Source: DAOTTW01 sp034437615 (GTDB lineage Bacteria > Chloroflexota > Anaerolineae > Aggregatilineales > Phototrophicaceae). Taken from it: a DNA stretch of 59,622 nt. The notes beneath the pieces were generated by a model. That model saw nothing but the letters and a program-made list of their open reading frames with translations. It was not told the DNA's origin and did not search any database. Location of the stretch: assembly GCA_034437615.1 (NCBI GenBank), contig DAOTTW010000201.1:1-59622 (forward strand), in the 5' to 3' direction. The position numbers and the translations under genes were made by a program. Each line of letters begins with the position of its first letter. Positions within the stretch are counted from its first letter, which is position 1. Of the stretch, positions 1-8,150 are shown piece by piece.

Positions 1-79
1 TCGGGTATTTCTCGCGCAATACTTTTACAACTTGGCGGCCAATACGTCCAAAACCATTGATACCTACGCGGATAGCCAT
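1..79 (-). CDS. gap: Glyceraldehyde-3-phosphate dehydrogenase, N-terminal fragment
   Basis: Only the first 26 codons lie in the window; the gene runs off the left edge on the minus strand. The reverse complement begins with ATG and encodes a start containing VGINGFGRIGR, the NAD-binding Rossmann signature at the N terminus of type I GAPDH. GAPDH oxidises glyceraldehyde-3-phosphate in glycolysis and runs in reverse in gluconeogenesis. An AGGAG ribosome-binding site lies about 9 bases before the ATG. It is 27 bases downstream of yvcK on the same strand, so co-transcription is likely. YvcK was named a gluconeogenesis factor in Bacillus, so the pairing makes metabolic sense. Everything past residue 26 is unseen. 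Confidence 0.93.
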   Translation of the reverse strand, partial: MAIRVGINGFGRIGRQVVKVLREKYP

Positions 80-106
80 GTTCCATGCTCCTTTTTATTT
101 TTAGCT

Positions 107-1444
107 TTAACTCGCTGTTCTGATAAACGATGCGGCGCTGATATGCGCGTGTTGGCATAAATCCAGAATGGCTATTGCCAGTTTCTTCGGGTCGTGCCGC
201 CAGGGGCGCTGTGCATCACACAAATCAGTATAACGTACTTCGTAGCGTTGGAGTATCTCGTGATTGTCTGCTGCGGGCATAACGTAACGGGTGACACCCG
301 CATTCCGTGACGGATAGACATTATTGGCCAGCACAGCATGGAAAACCCCACGCCCGATATGTTTTTCCAGTGCTATGATATGGTCCGCGACGGTATAATC
401 AACCGTCTCAACGGGTTGTTGGGCCACATTGCACACATAAATTTTATAAGCGTGGGTCGCACGCAGCGCATCCGCGATGCCCTTTACCAGCAAATTCGGC
501 AAAATGCTGGTGTATAGGCTACCGGGTCCGATGACGATTACATCGGCGTTCAGCAGCGCTTTGATGCTATCGGGGTAGGCTTTGACATCTGTCGGGTTCA
601 GGCTGACGCTTTCGATGCAGCCATCGACATCGCCGGTTTGTGCTTCGCCCATGATTTTAATGCTACGACCGGATTTATTCAGGCGTATACTTGCCGTAAG
701 CTGCACATCATCCAGGGTGGCAGGCAGCACGCGCCCCTGAATATTGAGCACGTTCTCGACTTCAATCAGGGCTTCGGCCAGGCTGTTCTTGTTGTCGTCC
801 GGTTCGCCTGCGACGTTGGCCATTGCTGCGATGAAGAGGTTGCCGAACGAGTGGCCTGCTAGATCGCCGGTCTGAAAGCGAAACTGAAACAGCTTGGTCA
901 GCAGGCTCTCGTCATCAGCCAGCGCGACGATATTATTGCGCAGGTCGCCGGGTGGCAGTACACCGAGTTCACGGCGCAGACGGCCCGAACTGCCGCCATC
1001 ATCGGCAACGGTGACGATGGCGGTGATATTGCCTGTATAGCGTTTGAGGCCGCGCAGCGTCGCTGGTAACCCCGTCCCGCCACCGACAGCCACGACCTTG
1101 ATGCCGCCTTGCCGCTGACTGTGGTTGAAGATGACATCCACGACGGTATCGCGACGGTTACGCCGATAGGGGGCTAGCAGGCTGAGCGTTAAGCCCAGGA
1201 CGGCCAGCACGACCAGCGCTAAGCCAGCCGCAATCAGTAGGACGATAGGGGGCCAGGTGGCTGTACTGGCAATTTCGCTGACAACTGAGGAGCCGAGCAG
1301 CTTGAGGACCCCGTAGGCGAAGCCTACCCCGGCACCGCTGCCGCCGACAAGCAGCAGCAGCAGCCAGCGCTTGACGCCGATGCCGGGCGTCAGCCATTTA
1401 TGTAAGCGTTCGCGTTGCAGTGTGATGTCCATAGGTTTATGCAT
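107..1444 (-). CDS. yvcK: YvcK/CofD-like gluconeogenesis factor with N-terminal membrane anchors
   Basis: 445 residues. From about residue 115 it matches the YvcK branch of the CofD/2-phospho-L-lactate-transferase fold: VVAVGGGTGL at ~117-126, then VADDGGSSGRLR and PPGDLRNN, and GPGSLYTSILPN in the second half. Bacillus YvcK binds UDP-sugars and is needed for growth on gluconeogenic carbon and for normal cell-wall synthesis; the same role is inferred here. The odd part is an N-terminal extension of ~110 residues with two hydrophobic segments (~27-47 and ~64-91), which would tether the enzyme fold to the membrane. It sits between gap and a TIGR01906 membrane gene on one strand. The start is the first ATG; a second in-frame ATG four codons on is possible. 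Confidence 0.88.
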   Translation of the reverse strand: MHKPMDITLQRERLHKWLTPGIGVKRWLLLLLVGGSGAGVGFAYGVLKLLGSSVVSEIASTATWPPIVLLIAAGLALVVLAVLGLTLSLLAPYRRNRRDTVVDVIFNHSQRQGGIKVVAVGGGTGLPATLRGLKRYTGNITAIVTVADDGGSSGRLRRELGVLPPGDLRNNIVALADDESLLTKLFQFRFQTGDLAGHSFGNLFIAAMANVAGEPDDNKNSLAEALIEVENVLNIQGRVLPATLDDVQLTASIRLNKSGRSIKIMGEAQTGDVDGCIESVSLNPTDVKAYPDSIKALLNADVIVIGPGSLYTSILPNLLVKGIADALRATHAYKIYVCNVAQQPVETVDYTVADHIIALEKHIGRGVFHAVLANNVYPSRNAGVTRYVMPAADNHEILQRYEVRYTDLCDAQRPWRHDPKKLAIAILDLCQHAHISAASFIRTAS

Positions 1445-1459
1445 CTATCTTAGCCTGTC

Positions 1460-2212
1460 TCAGTTTGTTTCGGCGGATTCTGATGTGCTGCGGCGTTTGC
1501 GCATGGGTTGCAGGCCCCACGTCAACGCCAGCAGCAGCACCGCGCCCAGGGTCGTCAGCACGCCGATGACGATAGCGGCTTCAAACCAGAATTGCTCAGG
1601 ATAGAGGCGGATGAGCGTATCCGAGTAGAAGAAGCGCCACGTGCCATCCTCAAAGAAAATTTCATGGAACGTGTCGAAGAAGTATTCCCAGGCGGATACG
1701 GCAATGACGACCACCGTAAAGACAATGGCCAGCGTCAGCAGAGCGCCCTGCATCGCAGCAAAACGCAGATGATAGCGGGTGTTCGGGCTGCGCCAGAGCC
1801 AATACGCCGCGCCTGCGGTCAGCAGAGCCAGTAATAAGCCAGCAGCAAACGTGCCCTGTGCGACGAATTTTACATCTTCCATGTGGCGCAGTTCGTCCGC
1901 ACCAAACAGCGGGCATTCGCTGCGCTGGGGTGGGAAGCAGAGTTCACCGGGCAGGCGTTGATCTGCTAGAAAGTCGATGCCTTCAGCGTTGAAGATGTAT
2001 GCGATGCCGAGCGGCCCGTAGCGCAAGCGGTCATCGGTGCTGAAGCCGTAGACATCGGCTGGGAAGCCAGGGCGTGTGTATTCGAGTTGTAGGAACAGCG
2101 GCGACATGACCAACCGAATGCTGCTAATCAGCAGCAGGGCAGGCACAGCCAGCATAATAAATGTGCGCAGAGCGTAGCGCCGCCATTTTTGGGTTTTGGT
2201 GTCAACGATCAT
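1460..2212 (-). CDS. TIGR01906/DUF1461-type integral membrane protein
   Basis: 250 residues with about four membrane segments: one near residue 17-37, one at ~115-135, one at ~150-172 and one near the C terminus (~212-235). A long outside loop carries ELRHMEDV, and later FDTFHEIFF. That HM-x-DV / FH-x-x-FF pattern is characteristic of the TIGR01906 (DUF1461) membrane family. No biochemical function is known for the family. The GAGGA ribosome site 9 bases before the ATG supports this start. It lies 15 bases before yvcK on the same strand, so it is probably in the same operon. The family call rests on motif resemblance only. Confidence 0.75.
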   Translation of the reverse strand: MIVDTKTQKWRRYALRTFIMLAVPALLLISSIRLVMSPLFLQLEYTRPGFPADVYGFSTDDRLRYGPLGIAYIFNAEGIDFLADQRLPGELCFPPQRSECPLFGADELRHMEDVKFVAQGTFAAGLLLALLTAGAAYWLWRSPNTRYHLRFAAMQGALLTLAIVFTVVVIAVSAWEYFFDTFHEIFFEDGTWRFFYSDTLIRLYPEQFWFEAAIVIGVLTTLGAVLLLALTWGLQPMRKRRSTSESAETN

Positions 2213-2233
2213 GGTGTATATCCTCGGTGGCCT

Positions 2234-2257
2234 GGGCGCAATACACTGCGCCCCTAC
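2234..2257. repeat. CCCTAC-type intergenic hairpin, copy 1
   Basis: Stem GGGCGCA / TGCGCCC around a short loop, followed directly by CCTAC. It is almost identical to the copy at 22874-22897. It lies in the 98-base gap downstream of the spermidine-synthase-like gene and could act as its terminator. Confidence 0.7.
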
Positions 2258-2310
2258 TATATACGGATGGTCTGGTTTCGTTTGTGCTGCTCCAATTGGC
2301 GCACTTTTTT

Positions 2311-3933
2311 TTAACGTACTTCATCCAGATTGCCGGATAGCAGGAAATTCAGCACTAGCGAATCAACCAGCGTTTCAACCGGGGCGCGGTCATCAGTGAA
2401 GAGCATGTCGCTGGCATTCACATCTGCCGGGACAAGCGACTCGGTGCCTAATGCCAGCGCTTGCCGCAATAAGGGGCTTGCATCGGCTGGCAAACGTGCG
2501 AGATTGGCTTGCAGGTTAGCGGCTGATGTGGGCTGTTTGCTGGCAATCAAGATCGTGTTGAAGGACTTCGGCACGTCCATCGCGTGAATGCTAGGAAAGA
2601 CATGGCCGATGGTATGCGTCAGCGCATCCACAAAGCGGCGGTCTGTGCTGGTGCGCCCAACGTTGATAGCCAGCACGCCGTTAGCCGCCAGGTGGTCGTG
2701 TACTTCCTGAAAGAATTCGATAGTGGTCAGGTGCCAGGGGATGTAGGGCGCTTTGTAAGCATCGACGCCAATCACGGTGTAATCCCCATCTAGCTGATTC
2801 AGCACGTAGCGGCCATCCTGCGCGTAGGTGGTCAGGCTGGGCATGTGCGTCTCGTTCATCTGGAAGTAGCGCTCGCCTGCTTCGATGATGCCGGGGTCAA
2901 TCTCGATGCCATCAATCGGAATGTCGCCATAGACTGCGATGTACTGGCGTGGGATGGTGCCAGCCGCCAGGCCCACAACCATCAGCGATTGCATTTCGTC
3001 GGGTGTGAAGCTGTCGTTGAAATACGGCGCAGTTAAGAAAAAGCTCCACGTGCGATCATAGGTGATCTGTGTGGGGTGCCATTGGCTGTGGATGCCTTGC
3101 CCCTCGTTCAGATACAGGTAGCGTGCGCCGTTGTTATCCTCGATGACCTGAATATAGTTGTAGGCGCTCTCGTCCTCATAGAGTAACTCGGTGTTTGCTG
3201 GGGGTGGGCGCAGCGGACCGCTGAGCACGGCAAAGGCGGCTAACAGCACCACAAGCGGCATCCACAACCAGACCAGCGCCCGCAAGCGGATTTCACGCCA
3301 GAGGCCGATGAAAGCCACACCGAACAAGATGCCACCAAAGAGCAAAAAAGTACGCACGGTGCCCAATTCGGGGATGATGAACAGCGTCGGTAGGAACGTC
3401 CCGATCAGGCTGCCGACTGTGCTAACGGCGTAAATCTGGCCAGCGATGCGCCCTGTTTTTTCGACATCGGCAACCGCAAGGCGAATCGCAAACGGGGAGG
3501 TGGTGCCCAAGAGCGTCAGCGGCACAGAAAAGAGCACGAGCACCGCAATAAACGAGCCAAGCGCAAGCGATGCCTCTACGCCGACGACAGCCTGGGCAGC
3601 CGCCTGCAAAACAGGACGCGCCACCAGCGGGATCAACATACTGAGGAAGGCACCCCACAAGATGAGCGTATACATAATGCTGCGCCGGGGGTAACGGTCC
3701 GCGATGCGACCACCGATAAAATAACCCACCGTCAAATACAGCAAAATCAGGCCGATGACGTTGGCCCAGATCAGGTTGCTGGTGCCGAAAACGCTACCTA
3801 GCAGGCGCGATGCGGTCAATTCGATGGCGAGTGTGGCCATGCCGCTGGTGAATGCAATGATGTAAAGGTCTGTGTTGGGCCGGGTGCTTTTGTCTGTGGT
3901 TGCTGTCATCAAGGTCAATTCAGGGTGCCGCAT
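2311..3933 (-). CDS. Membrane-fused spermidine-synthase-like protein
   Basis: 540 residues. The N-terminal ~240 residues are very hydrophobic, with about seven membrane segments in an MFS-like arrangement, including the opening signature TLAIELTASRLLG and GTTSPFAIRLA. The C-terminal ~280 residues form a spermidine-synthase-type methyltransferase-like fold: VVGLAAGTIPRQY (nucleotide loop), DGIEIDPGII, AQDGRYVL and GVDAYKAPYIPWHLTTIEFF. This is the common 'fused MFS/spermidine synthase' architecture; the substrate is unknown, and polyamine aminopropyl transfer is only one possibility. The start is the first ATG; a second in-frame ATG eight codons on (3909) is an alternative. The 98 bases after its stop contain a hairpin repeat. 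Confidence 0.85.
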   Translation of the reverse strand: MRHPELTLMTATTDKSTRPNTDLYIIAFTSGMATLAIELTASRLLGSVFGTSNLIWANVIGLILLYLTVGYFIGGRIADRYPRRSIMYTLILWGAFLSMLIPLVARPVLQAAAQAVVGVEASLALGSFIAVLVLFSVPLTLLGTTSPFAIRLAVADVEKTGRIAGQIYAVSTVGSLIGTFLPTLFIIPELGTVRTFLLFGGILFGVAFIGLWREIRLRALVWLWMPLVVLLAAFAVLSGPLRPPPANTELLYEDESAYNYIQVIEDNNGARYLYLNEGQGIHSQWHPTQITYDRTWSFFLTAPYFNDSFTPDEMQSLMVVGLAAGTIPRQYIAVYGDIPIDGIEIDPGIIEAGERYFQMNETHMPSLTTYAQDGRYVLNQLDGDYTVIGVDAYKAPYIPWHLTTIEFFQEVHDHLAANGVLAINVGRTSTDRRFVDALTHTIGHVFPSIHAMDVPKSFNTILIASKQPTSAANLQANLARLPADASPLLRQALALGTESLVPADVNASDMLFTDDRAPVETLVDSLVLNFLLSGNLDEVR

Positions 3934-4096
3934 TTCGCAAGCTGACGATCAATGGATTACAATACGGGTATTATTTCAAGCAGAGCATAGCAGATTCTGA
4001 TTAACACGCAGGCATTTTTAACAGGTTTTATACGCCTGGGTTGCTAAAGGTCGATAAATCGTAGCGTGTAGCGCTGTCAGCGTAAAGGGTTTGGCA

Positions 4097-4804
4097 ATGG
4101 ACATCGACATCACAAAAGCCATCTCGTATATGGATGCACAAGGGGTGTATCGGCTGCTCGATGAGGTATTTGAGACGCCTGTGAACGAACCGCGCCCTGT
4201 GTTTATCCGGCGGCCCGCGACCTATGTCGCATCTGCGGGGACGCGGGTGTTTGGCTTCGTGGATGGCTTCGTCACATCGGTGTATGAGGATGTGCGCGAG
4301 AGCAGGCGCTTAGAACTGGATTTACTGGCGGTTGAGCCGACCATGCGCGGACGCGGGCTGGCGAGACGACTGGTGGCGGCGCTATTGCAGGATGCCGACC
4401 TGATGCGCTTAGAGCCGGACTGTGCACGGGCGCTGGTAACGATTGATAATGCGCCCATGCACAGCGTTATGAGGGCGTGCGATTTTGAACTGCAAGCCGA
4501 CGTTTGTGGTCTGTACGTCTCGACGGGTGATGTGACGGATGTGACGATTATGGAAACAGACAATCAAGAACCGTCAGAGGATGGGCGTATCGTGCCCGTG
4601 CAGACGTTGACCTATGATGGCTTATGGCTAGAAGGCCGCATCTCGCGTGGGCTGGTGCGGCGGGCCTGGCAACGTCAGCGGGTCGATCATCATGATCTGA
4701 TCGGCGTCGTCATCCCGGATCATGATGATTATGGGCGTATGGTCGTGCAGGGTATGGGCTTTGAGTTAGTCAGCAAGTATCAGTGGTGGCAGTATTCATA
4801 TTGA
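4097..4804 (+). CDS. GNAT-family N-acetyltransferase
   Basis: 235 residues from the ATG. An in-frame TTG two codons earlier is too close to the AAAGGG ribosome site to be likely. The N-terminal ~150 residues follow the GNAT fold, with the acetyl-CoA loop LLAVEPTMRGRGLARRLV (R/Q-x-x-G-x-G/A type) near residue 80. The C-terminal ~80 residues end in GMGFELVSKYQWWQYSY, which looks like the last strand of a second, degenerate GNAT half. Substrate unknown. It stands alone on the plus strand, divergent from the spermidine-synthase-like gene and convergent with the DUF58 gene. Confidence 0.8.
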   Translation: MDIDITKAISYMDAQGVYRLLDEVFETPVNEPRPVFIRRPATYVASAGTRVFGFVDGFVTSVYEDVRESRRLELDLLAVEPTMRGRGLARRLVAALLQDADLMRLEPDCARALVTIDNAPMHSVMRACDFELQADVCGLYVSTGDVTDVTIMETDNQEPSEDGRIVPVQTLTYDGLWLEGRISRGLVRRAWQRQRVDHHDLIGVVIPDHDDYGRMVVQGMGFELVSKYQWWQYSY

Positions 4805-4819
4805 CGGCCTTGACCGTCA
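4802..4819. terminator. Hairpin between convergent genes
   Basis: TGACGG / CCGTCA stem with a 6-base loop in the 24-base gap between the convergent acetyltransferase and DUF58 genes. There is no clear T run, so a terminator role is only suggested by position. Confidence 0.4.
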
Positions 4820-4828
4820 CGATTAAGC

Positions 4829-6121
4829 CTACACCGGGTATGCCGCGAGTGCGTGGCCGATGTCAGCCCCATTGCGCACAATCAGCGTCGGTATCTTGCT
4901 GATTTGCAGCAGACTGCGCATCTCTTTTGACGATATTTGCTTGTTGAACGTCGCCGGGTCGATGTAAATGCAAAGTGGCCGAATGCCGCGATGCCCCAAT
5001 AGCTGCGCCTCTGCTACCCAATTTTTATCCAGCGAAGCCGTGACGATGATAAGCGTTGTGCCGCGCATGAAACGATGTGCTTCCAGCGCCAGCGCTTCAC
5101 GCAGGCCATGCTGACTGGTGCTGCGTGCGATGGCGAGCGCTTCCAGAATGCGGCTAAGCTGTCGGTGGCCGCGATCCGGCTGAATGACGGTGCTATGCGG
5201 TGTGTATGAGATGAAACCGAGCGTTCGGTCCGTCTGGATGAAGTGATTCGCCAGCGAAGCCGCCGCAACGATGCCGTATTCTTCTGTTGATGGTGGGATG
5301 TGCTGGCCTGTGGGTATGATCGGCCCGTAGCTGCCTGCGCCATTTAAAGCTGCATCTGATGCTGTGTCATCTATCCTGCGCTGTAGGCTGGGGGCATCCT
5401 GTAGGGATTGCGCCGAGAGGTCCAGGAACAGCCAGATGTCCACCAGTGGATCAAGCTCGAACTCTTTGACGATCAGCTTATCGCGGCGGGCGCTGCTTTT
5501 CCAGTGTACGCGGTTGATGCTATCACCGGGGGCGTAATCGCGGACGCCTGCGGCATTGGTCGTGATGTTTTGCGTTTGGTAGCGCTGCGCTTGACCGCCG
5601 GAGAGCAAGCCCAGTGGCAGGCGTACCTTGTCGATGGGTCGCACGGCTGGATAGACCAGGACGCGCTGCGTGGCGTCGATGTGGCGTTCTGCGCGAAAGA
5701 GGCCGAAGGGATCGCTGCTGATGACTGTAATTGGCCCCAGGCGAAATTCACCGCGCATGGTACACGCTGTATTGACCTGCCAGGTGTCTTTGCCGAGGAT
5801 GCCTAACGATGCGACGTGGCTTTTGGCGTGCTGTGGCAAATTTGACTCATCCCGGATTTCGATGCCGATTTTGGGCCAGATGCCAGCGTTGCGCACCATA
5901 AACGTCTCACCAAAGACGTGCCCGACCTGTGCGCGGCGTGTGCGCGTCATGCGGCGCAGGCCCAGCCCACGCGCCGACAGCAACGACCATAGCAGCGATA
6001 GCAACCAGATGCCGGCAAGCAGGTAGGCGATGTTGAACAGCAGCGCCAAGCCCGTCAGCAGGCCAGCAATCAGCAGCGCGATTATCAGCAGATAGAGAGG
6101 ATTGCGGCGATTTGGCATCAT
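4829..6121 (-). CDS. DUF58 domain protein
   Basis: 430 residues. Two membrane segments (~9-30 and ~33-50) are followed by a soluble region. The DUF58 core is clear around residues 195-225: VRDYAPGDSINRVHWKSSAR, then LIVKEFE and a VWA-like strand DIWLFLDLSAQS. DUF58 proteins pair with MoxR AAA ATPases. The pair is thought to act in assembly or maturation of envelope or metal-containing proteins, but the precise role is not established. Its ATG overlaps the stop of the moxR gene (ATGA), showing translational coupling. The transglutaminase or VWA membrane genes that often accompany such pairs are absent here. Confidence 0.87.
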   Translation of the reverse strand: MMPNRRNPLYLLIIALLIAGLLTGLALLFNIAYLLAGIWLLSLLWSLLSARGLGLRRMTRTRRAQVGHVFGETFMVRNAGIWPKIGIEIRDESNLPQHAKSHVASLGILGKDTWQVNTACTMRGEFRLGPITVISSDPFGLFRAERHIDATQRVLVYPAVRPIDKVRLPLGLLSGGQAQRYQTQNITTNAAGVRDYAPGDSINRVHWKSSARRDKLIVKEFELDPLVDIWLFLDLSAQSLQDAPSLQRRIDDTASDAALNGAGSYGPIIPTGQHIPPSTEEYGIVAAASLANHFIQTDRTLGFISYTPHSTVIQPDRGHRQLSRILEALAIARSTSQHGLREALALEAHRFMRGTTLIIVTASLDKNWVAEAQLLGHRGIRPLCIYIDPATFNKQISSKEMRSLLQISKIPTLIVRNGADIGHALAAYPV

Positions 6122-7119
6122 GAGCGGCGGGTTGATGCACCGGGGACGGCTGTTGTGGTCAGGATTTCTTGTACGATAGTGCGGGAGTTGATGTCCTTCA
6201 TGCGGCCCGTCGCGCTGACGATAATGCGATGCGCTAACGTGACCTCGGCCAGCGCCTTAACGTCGTCTGGCACCACATAATCGCGTCCAGCCATCGCTGC
6301 ACGCACCTGCGAGGTGCGAAACAGCGCCAACGACCCGCGAGGACTGCTACCTAGATACACATCTTGATGGGCGCGTGAGGCTGTCGCTAGACTAACGATG
6401 TATTGCTTGACCTCATCGGCAACGTAAACGTGCTTGACGGCCTGCTGTGCTTGTATCAGGTCGTCGGCTGTGATGACCTGCTGTAGTGAGCCGATGGGAT
6501 GCTGGTATTGCTGCGATGACAGGATCGTCAGTTCTTCGGCTGGTGAGGGATAGCCCATCTGAATGCGGATGAGAAAACGGTCAAGCTGGGCTTCTGGCAG
6601 TGGGAACGTGCCTTCGTACTCGATGGGGTTTTGTGTTGCTAGAATGATGAACGGGTTTTGCATCTGGTACGTCAGCCCATCGACGCTGATTTGCCGTTCT
6701 TCCATTGCTTCCAGCAGGGCCGATTGTGTTTTGGGGGTGGCGCGGTTGATTTCGTCTGCTAGCACCACCTGCGCCATAATTGGCCCTGGACGAAACTCAA
6801 ATTCTCGCGTTTGCTGGTTAAAGATGGAGACGCCCGTAATATCCGACGGCAGCATATCCGGCGTGAACTGTATGCGGCTAAAGCTGCACCCGATAGCTTT
6901 GGCCAGGGCACGCGCCAGCATGGTTTTGCCAACGCCGGGGATGTCTTCGATCAGGACGTGGCCCTGGGCCAGTAAGCCCAGGATCGTCAGGCGAATTTCG
7001 TTGCGTTTGCCGATGATGACCTGGCCGACGTGCTGGGCAATGCGTTCGCTAATCTCTTGTACGAGGCGCAGAGAGCCATTGTTATTGGCGCGGCGGGTCG
7101 TTTGGGTTTGGTTTGTCAT
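6118..7119 (-). CDS. MoxR-family AAA+ ATPase
   Basis: 333 residues from the ATG at 7119. A longer open frame to 7341 exists, but its extra 74 residues look like translated leader. Walker A is IEDIPGVGKTMLARALAKA, Walker B VVLADEINRATPK, and the sensor-1 region FIILATQNPIEYEGTFPLPE, all diagnostic of the MoxR group. MoxR ATPases act as chaperones for partner proteins carrying DUF58 or VWA domains. Its stop overlaps the DUF58 start by ATGA, so the two are made together. No strong ribosome site precedes the ATG. The 467 bases upstream carry direct repeats rather than a gene. Confidence 0.9.
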   Translation of the reverse strand: MTNQTQTTRRANNNGSLRLVQEISERIAQHVGQVIIGKRNEIRLTILGLLAQGHVLIEDIPGVGKTMLARALAKAIGCSFSRIQFTPDMLPSDITGVSIFNQQTREFEFRPGPIMAQVVLADEINRATPKTQSALLEAMEERQISVDGLTYQMQNPFIILATQNPIEYEGTFPLPEAQLDRFLIRIQMGYPSPAEELTILSSQQYQHPIGSLQQVITADDLIQAQQAVKHVYVADEVKQYIVSLATASRAHQDVYLGSSPRGSLALFRTSQVRAAMAGRDYVVPDDVKALAEVTLAHRIIVSATGRMKDINSRTIVQEILTTTAVPGASTRRS

Positions 7120-7181
7120 GAAGTTCGCTAACCAACTTTGCTCTGTGGGAATCGCTGCCTGTTTATTGGTCACAAGCCGCT

Positions 7182-7213
7182 CAAGTATGCAATAAAAAGA
7201 CAAGTATGCAATA
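7182..7213. repeat. Two direct copies of a 13-base word, 19-base period
   Basis: The word CAAGTATGCAATA occurs at 7182-7194 and again at 7201-7213. It lies 63-94 bases before the moxR start, where two regulator half-sites or a duplicated promoter element could sit. No function is proven. Confidence 0.6.
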
Positions 7214-7323
7214 GGACGGGGTGGCGATTCTATACGCAATCCTGACGTTCGCAGGGCGTTTACCGGGCGCATGGCTGTGGCCATGATGAGCCTACTGGTA
7301 TTTTCGCCGTGTTCGCATGGCGC

Positions 7324-7351
7324 TTGTCGTATGCTATGCAAGCGCTATAAT
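7324..7351 (+). promoter_or_regulatory. Candidate sigma-70-type promoter for the roadblock gene
   Basis: TTGTCG, 16-base spacer, then a perfect TATAAT at 7346-7351 on the plus strand. It would give a leader of about 230 bases before the roadblock ATG. Two GTGACA boxes 19 bases apart (7513 and 7532) lie within that leader. Confidence 0.4.
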
Positions 7352-7422
7352 AGGGTTTGGCTGGTATCATGTGGTAGCGTACAGCTTAATTACGCGCCAA
7401 AGCATCTTATATCATATTGTTC

Positions 7423-7447
7423 GTAGGGGACGCGCCTCTGCACGTCC
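7423..7447. repeat. CCCTAC-type hairpin, degenerate copy 2
   Basis: GTAGGGGACG at one end and CGTCC at the other form an imperfect stem. The GTAGGG end is the reverse complement of the CCCTAC mark of the family. The rest of 7120-7586 (467 bases) holds no gene that I can support. Confidence 0.5.
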
Positions 7448-7586
7448 GCAAACTGCCATAGTATTTGCACCAACGTGTACTAGAGGGACTGGCTGATTCG
7501 GACCATTGGATTGTGACAGGATTAGCGAATCGTGACAACCGGATCATGATAGAAGTCGGGTTCGTGCTAACTGAGGAGAAAGTCAA

Positions 7587-7958
7587 ATGGCGAAATCGCG
7601 CACTGAGTTGATGGTGGATCGCCTGCGTGATCTACAGGGGACGACGCCAGAAATCGAAGCATCGGCGGTTGTCAGCGTTGACGGCCTGATTATGGCATCG
7701 TCGTTACCGGCAGGCGTAGAAGAGGACCGTGTATCCGCGATGTCTGCGGCGATGCTATCGCTAGGTGAGCGCATCGCATCGGAGCTAGGACGCGGCAATT
7801 TGGATCAGGTTTACGTGAAGGGCCAGAATGGTTTTGTGATTCTGATTGCTATTGGCGAGGAAGCGGTGTTGACGACGCTGGTGCGTGCGAATGCAAAGCT
7901 AGGGCTTATCTTCCTGGATATGCGCCGTTCAGCCGATGACCTGGAAAAGCTGGTTTAG
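7587..7958 (+). CDS. Roadblock/LC7 domain protein
   Basis: 123 residues, a single roadblock/LC7 fold: EIEASAVVSVDGLIMASSLP, then VYVKGQNGFVILIAIGEEAVL and LGLIFLDMRRSADDL. In bacteria these small dimeric proteins act as regulators of partner GTPases, as MglB does for MglA. A plausible partner, the COG2229-like GTPase, is in the window but 20 kb away (27416-27925), so pairing is speculative. AGGAGAAAG just before the ATG is a strong ribosome site. The gene is followed by a strong hairpin-plus-T-run and then pyrG. Confidence 0.88.
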   Translation: MAKSRTELMVDRLRDLQGTTPEIEASAVVSVDGLIMASSLPAGVEEDRVSAMSAAMLSLGERIASELGRGNLDQVYVKGQNGFVILIAIGEEAVLTTLVRANAKLGLIFLDMRRSADDLEKLV

Positions 7959-8049
7959 CAGGTGTGCTAGCCGATAGATGGACCGCGTAAGCCAGTTGCC
8001 GTAGACCGCAGTAGAGCGCTTGAAACCGTAATAAAAAGATAAATGGAGA

Positions 8050-8101
8050 AATCAGGCGGGCAATGGTCCCAGGATTACCCGCGCTGATTTTTTGTTTTTT
8101 T
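8050..8101 (+). terminator. Intrinsic terminator in front of pyrG, possible attenuator
   Basis: Arms AATCAG-GCGGG and CCCGC-(G)-CTGATT pair with one bulged G around a 17-base loop. They are followed by TTTTTTG and then seven Ts. It ends the roadblock transcript or, because it lies only 49 bases before the pyrG start, acts as a pyrG leader attenuator. Position alone does not decide. Confidence 0.85.
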
Positions 8102-8150
8102 AAGGTGCTTGTCCGCATTTTCCGTATGGTTGAGTAGCAGGTAAAAGCCC

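Noticed and set aside
6563..7195. Plus-strand open frame of 210 codons opposite moxR
   Set aside because: Lies wholly antisense to a clear MoxR ATPase and has no domain pattern.
7120..7341. N-terminal extension of MoxR
   Set aside because: The 74 extra residues have no MoxR similarity, and the DNA carries leader-type direct repeats.
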